Part shown: positions 5,998-9,146 of the stretch, piece by piece
Position numbering within the stretch: position 1 is the first letter of the stretch
How the letters are laid out: every line of letters starts with the position of its first letter
From: Frankiaceae bacterium
Lineage (GTDB): Bacteria > Actinomycetota > Actinomycetes > Frankiales > Frankiaceae
Assembly (NCBI GenBank): GCA_030840885.1
Contig: JAVEDQ010000092.1
Span: forward strand, 1 to 9,146
Length of the DNA stretch: 9,146 nt
Direction of reading: 5' to 3'
Notes under the pieces: model-generated
Databases searched by the model: none
What the model was told of the DNA's origin: nothing
The model's input: only the letters and a program-made list of their open reading frames with translations
Made by a program: the position numbers and the translations under genes

Positions 5998-8454
5998 ATG
6001 ACCGCTGCCCGCTCCGCCGAGCCGGTCGCCCCGGCCTTCGGGTACGGCGACGACCGGGCCGTCCCGGGCGGTCCGTTGCGCACGCTGCTGCTCGACGGGC
6101 GCCGCGCCGCGTCGGTCACCCACGTGGAGTCGGTGCCCGCCCGCCCCGGCGTGCAGGGCGACTGGCCGGAGTGGGTGCCCGGGCTGCTCCGCGGCCGGCT
6201 GGCTGCGGTCGGGGTCGACCGGCCGTGGCTCCACCAGATCGCGGCGGCCGACGCCGCGCGGGCGGGGCGGCACGTCGTGCTCTCCACCGGGACGGCGTCG
6301 GGCAAGTCGCTGGGCTACCTGCTCCCGCTGCTCTCGGGCCTGCTCGAAGAGCCGGGCAGCCGGGCGCTCTACCTGGCGCCCACCAAGGCGCTGGCCCGCG
6401 ACCAGCTGGCCGCCGTCCGCCGGCTGTCGCTGACCGAGGTCCGGGCCGCGGCAATCGACGGCGACACCCCGCGGGAGGACCGGGACTGGGCGCGCGCCCA
6501 CGCCACCTACGTCCACACCAACCCAGACATGCTCTCCTACGCGATGCTGCCGCAGCACGCCCGCTGGGCGTCCTGGTTCCGCGGCCTGCGCTACGTCGTC
6601 GTCGACGAGTGCCACCACTACCGGGGCGTCTTCGGCAGCCACGTCGCGCAGGTACTGCGCCGGCTGCGGCGCATCTGCCGCAAGTACGGCTCCGACCCGG
6701 TCTTCCTGCTCGCCTCGGCGACCGTCGCCGACCCGGGCAGCACCGCCCGCCGGCTCACCGGGCTCCCCGTCGACGTGGTCGACGTCGATGCCTCGTCGCG
6801 CGGCGCGCTCACCTTCGCGCTGTACGAGCCGCCGCTGCAGACGCGCGGCGGTGCGCAGTCCGGCGACGCTGGCGGTACGGGGGACGGGGCTCCTGGCGAG
6901 GATGCGCCTACCGGGGAGAACGGCGCCCCGGTACGCCGGAGCGCGACCGCCGAGTCGGCCGAGCTGCTCGCCGATCTCGTCGCCGACGGCACCCGCACCC
7001 TCGCCTTCGTACGAAGCCGGCGCGCGGCCGAGGGCGTCGCCCTGTCCGCCCGCCGCATGCTGACCGAGGCCGGGCTGCCCGGCTCCACCGTCGCGGCCTA
7101 TCGGGCGGGCTACCTGCCCGAGGAACGCCGACAGCTCGAGCGGGCCCTGCGCAGCGGCGATCTGGTGGGCCTCGCCGCGACGAACGCCCTCGAGCTCGGT
7201 ATCGACATCAGCGGCCTCGACGCCGTCCTGCTCGCCGGGGTCCCCGGCACGCTCGCGTCGCTGTGGCAGCAGGCCGGCCGCGCCGGACGTCGCGGCGGGG
7301 ACGCGCTGGCGGTGCTGGTGGCCCGGGACGACCCGCTGGACACCTACCTGGTCCACCATCCGGAGGCGGTGTTCGGGCGGCCCGTCGAGGCGGCGGTGCT
7401 CGACCCGGACAACCCCTACATCCTCACGCCGCACCTGGAGTGCGCCGCGGCGGAGCTCCCCCTGACCGAGGCCGATCTGGCCGTCTTCGGCCCGGCGGCC
7501 CGGCCGGTGCTCGACGACCTCGTCCGACGGGGAAGGCTCCGCAAGCGCCCGGCCGGCTGGTACTGGACGAGCCGCGAGCGGCCGAGCGCGGATCTGCGCG
7601 GCACCGGTGGCGCCCCGATCTCGGTGGTGGAGAGTGCCACGGGGCGGTTGCTCGGGACCGTCGACCGGGGCAGCGCCCACGGCACCGTGCACGACGGCGC
7701 GATCTACCTGCACCAGGGTGAGTCGTACCTGGTGCAGCAGCTGTGCTGGGAAGACGGCTGCGCGCTCGTGGAGCCGGTGACCGTCGACTGGACCACCAGC
7801 GTCAGAGACATCACCGACATCCGCATTGTCGAGGTGCTGCGCTCGACGAAGCTCGCGCCGCCGCCCGGCAGCGGATCCGCTGCCCGTTCCGGCGAGGTCA
7901 CCGTGCACTTCGGGACGGTCGACGTGTCCTCGCAGGTCGTGAGCTATCTCCGCCGCCGGGTGGCGTCCGGGGAGGTGCTCGGCGAGGAGCCGCTGGACCT
8001 GCCGGCACGCGAACTGCGCACCCGTGCGGTCTGGTACACCGTCGCCCCGTCACTGCTCGAACGGGCCGGGATCGACGCCGCTGACGTACCCGGCGCGGTG
8101 CACGCAGCCGAGCACGCCGCGATCGGCCTGCTGCCGCTGTGGGCGACCTGCGACCGCTGGGACATCGGCGGGGTCAGCACGGCGCTGCACGCCGACACCG
8201 AGGCCACCACCGTCTTCGTCTACGACGGCGCGCCCGGTGGTGCCGGCTTCGCAGAGCGGGGCTACGAACGGCTCGGCGGCTGGCTCGGGGCGACCCGCGA
8301 CGCGATCGCCTCCTGCGAGTGTCCGGCAGGGTGCCCGTCGTGCGTGCAGTCGCCGAAATGCGGCAACGGCAACCACACGCTCGACAAAGCGGCGGCGCTG
8401 CGGTTGCTGGAGCAGATCGTCGGCAAGCCGGCTGCGGCCCGCCGCGCCGCCTGA
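5998..8454 (+). CDS. Superfamily 2 DNA helicase with C-terminal cysteine cluster (MrfA/SftH/Hrq1 type)
   Basis: An 818-residue ATP-dependent DNA translocase/helicase. RecA domain 1 has the Walker A motif TGTASGKS (Lys103), APTKALARDQ, the box DECH (203-206) and SATVAD (240-245). RecA domain 2 has FVRSRRAAEG, ATNALELGIDISGLD and QQAGRAGRRGGD (Arg428 and Arg431). The C-terminal part ends in CECPAGCPSCVQSPKC, with cysteines at 773, 775, 779, 782 and 788, the zinc-binding cluster of DUF1998. Family members include Bacillus MrfA, which acts in repair of mitomycin damage, mycobacterial SftH, a 3'-to-5' translocase, and fungal Hrq1. A Gly/Asp/Ala-rich insert at about residues 282-311 lies between the two RecA domains and looks disordered. 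It is divergently placed from bldG, as I recall for Streptomyces. No MrfB-like exonuclease gene is next to it. Helicase identity is secure; the repair role is inferred. Confidence 0.93.
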   Translation: MTAARSAEPVAPAFGYGDDRAVPGGPLRTLLLDGRRAASVTHVESVPARPGVQGDWPEWVPGLLRGRLAAVGVDRPWLHQIAAADAARAGRHVVLSTGTASGKSLGYLLPLLSGLLEEPGSRALYLAPTKALARDQLAAVRRLSLTEVRAAAIDGDTPREDRDWARAHATYVHTNPDMLSYAMLPQHARWASWFRGLRYVVVDECHHYRGVFGSHVAQVLRRLRRICRKYGSDPVFLLASATVADPGSTARRLTGLPVDVVDVDASSRGALTFALYEPPLQTRGGAQSGDAGGTGDGAPGEDAPTGENGAPVRRSATAESAELLADLVADGTRTLAFVRSRRAAEGVALSARRMLTEAGLPGSTVAAYRAGYLPEERRQLERALRSGDLVGLAATNALELGIDISGLDAVLLAGVPGTLASLWQQAGRAGRRGGDALAVLVARDDPLDTYLVHHPEAVFGRPVEAAVLDPDNPYILTPHLECAAAELPLTEADLAVFGPAARPVLDDLVRRGRLRKRPAGWYWTSRERPSADLRGTGGAPISVVESATGRLLGTVDRGSAHGTVHDGAIYLHQGESYLVQQLCWEDGCALVEPVTVDWTTSVRDITDIRIVEVLRSTKLAPPPGSGSAARSGEVTVHFGTVDVSSQVVSYLRRRVASGEVLGEEPLDLPARELRTRAVWYTVAPSLLERAGIDAADVPGAVHAAEHAAIGLLPLWATCDRWDIGGVSTALHADTEATTVFVYDGAPGGAGFAERGYERLGGWLGATRDAIASCECPAGCPSCVQSPKCGNGNHTLDKAAALRLLEQIVGKPAAARRAA

Positions 8455-8527
8455 GCGCCTCGCTCCGGACAGGTGATCTTCGGTAGCACGGGGGTAGACC
8501 CCGGCCGCATCCTTGAAGGAGGAACCC

Positions 8528-9145
8528 ATGACTGCCATCGGACTCGCGATCATGATCGTCGCCGGCATCGTGACGGTCGACGTCGTTCTCGAGAACACGC
8601 GGAACACCGACGCGAGCGTTGTCGGGCAGACCGTCGCCAACGTCGACCTCGGCGGGTTCTTCACCGCGGGCGTCCTCGTCGGGGTCGCCCTCATGCTCGG
8701 TCTCATGCTGCTGCTGGCCGGGCTCCGCCGGGCCCGTCGCCAGCGGCTCGAGCGCAAGGAACTCGCACGCTCCTACGAGGGCACCGCGGCGCAGGCCGAG
8801 TCCCTGCAGGAGGAGCGCGATCGTCTCGCCGCCGAGCTCGAGTCCGAGCGCCGCGCCCGGGCGAGCAGGCCGGCAGCGGGAACGGTGGGCGGCGAGTCGG
8901 CCGACACCCGCACCCGCCCGGTCGGCGCGGCGCCGGTCTACCCCGGCGACGCGGTCGGAGCGGGGGCCGGAGCGGGGGCAGCGTCCGGCGGCGCGGCCAC
9001 AGCGACCCAGGACCGCACAACGCAAGACCGCACGACCCAGGAGCACGCGACCCCAGATCACGCAGACCAAGAGCACGCGACCCCAGATCACGCACCCCAG
9101 GAGCACGCAAAGCGGAGCTTCAAGGACCGGTTGCTCGGCCGCTGA
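8528..9145 (+). CDS. LapA-like two-helix membrane protein with coiled coil and repeat tail
   Basis: A 205-residue protein whose function I do not recognise. It has a transmembrane helix at about residues 4-21, a short segment with LENTRNTDASVVGQTV, a second helix at about 43-66, then a basic stop-transfer patch (RRARRQR) and a charged heptad-like stretch (about 70-108). This order resembles the LapA (DUF1049) domain. Residues 109-159 are Gly/Ala-rich, 160-194 are seven pentapeptide repeats, and the end is basic (KRSFKDRLLGR). Both ends probably face the cytoplasm. The ATG at 8528 has AAGGAGG 5 bases upstream; a TTG at 8513 is less likely. It lies 73 bases after the helicase and may be co-transcribed. 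The stop is one base from the window end. The LapA resemblance is by topology only. Confidence 0.8.
   Translation: MTAIGLAIMIVAGIVTVDVVLENTRNTDASVVGQTVANVDLGGFFTAGVLVGVALMLGLMLLLAGLRRARRQRLERKELARSYEGTAAQAESLQEERDRLAAELESERRARASRPAAGTVGGESADTRTRPVGAAPVYPGDAVGAGAGAGAASGGAATATQDRTTQDRTTQEHATPDHADQEHATPDHAPQEHAKRSFKDRLLGR
9005..9109 (+). repeat. Seven tandem 15-bp repeats encoding Thr-Gln-Asp/Glu-rich pentapeptides
   Basis: Seven in-frame units encode TQDRT, TQDRT, TQEHA, TPDHA, DQEHA, TPDHA and PQEHA. The last part also shows a 30-bp higher period: 9041-9064 and 9071-9094 are identical. The array lies near the C-terminus of the membrane protein and looks disordered. Its nucleotide sequence is richer in A than the surroundings. 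Confidence 0.9.
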
Positions 9146-9146
9146 C

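Noticed and set aside
5983..7908. A 641-codon open frame on the minus strand, opposite the helicase
   Set aside because: It is a shadow of the helicase frame; the product is Arg/Gly/Ala-rich with no recognisable motif, whereas the plus strand shows all helicase motifs.
8489..8503. A small hairpin and GGGTAG, suggestive of a stress-sigma -10 box before the membrane protein gene
   Set aside because: The stem is only 5 bp, and no GTTT-like -35 element lies 14-16 bases upstream. The link to the BldG sigma network would be wishful.

Overview
The window looks like a stretch of conserved chromosomal core from a high-GC actinomycete. The evidence is the uniformly high GC with GC-rich third codon positions, frequent GTG/TTG starts, and a gene order that I recognise from Streptomyces (topA ... 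hppA - anti-sigma factor - bldG | helicase). A Pseudonocardia-like organism is my best guess, but that rests on overall feel and not on any search. There is no mobile element, CRISPR array, tRNA or rRNA, and no gene-free stretch longer than about 300 bases.

Layout. Positions 1-5772 are read on the minus strand and 5998-9145 on the plus strand; the two halves diverge from a 225-bp region (5773-5997). Reading leftward from that region on the minus strand: bldG, a STAS-domain anti-sigma-factor antagonist (5431-5772); a linker with an 18-bp tandem duplication, a 26-bp perfect palindrome, three 15-bp repeats and a possible 43-codon small ORF (5257-5442); an RsbW-like anti-sigma factor (4734-5252); a 231-bp gap with a candidate terminator, a G-quadruplex motif and a possible promoter; the membrane proton-pumping pyrophosphatase hppA (2145-4502) with a strong terminator hairpin (2075-2116); an OsmC-family peroxidase-like protein (1519-2043); a hypothetical protein with a Ser/Thr-rich tail (681-1457); and the first 223 codons of DNA topoisomerase I (1-670), running off the left edge. 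Reading rightward: a DEAD/DEAH-like superfamily 2 helicase with a C-terminal cysteine cluster of the MrfA/SftH/Hrq1 type (5998-8454), then a two-helix membrane protein resembling the LapA domain, with a coiled-coil region and seven pentapeptide repeats (8528-9145).

How the genes may work together. BldG and the anti-sigma factor form the expected partner-switching pair: phosphorylation of the antagonist on Ser57 should decide whether the anti-sigma factor is free to hold its sigma factor. The other genes are housekeeping: DNA supercoiling, pyrophosphate-driven ion pumping, peroxide defence and DNA repair. I do not see a clear new system. The most distinctive points are the structured bldG/anti-sigma linker, the altered ATP-binding motifs of the anti-sigma factor, and the repeat-bearing tail of the last membrane protein.
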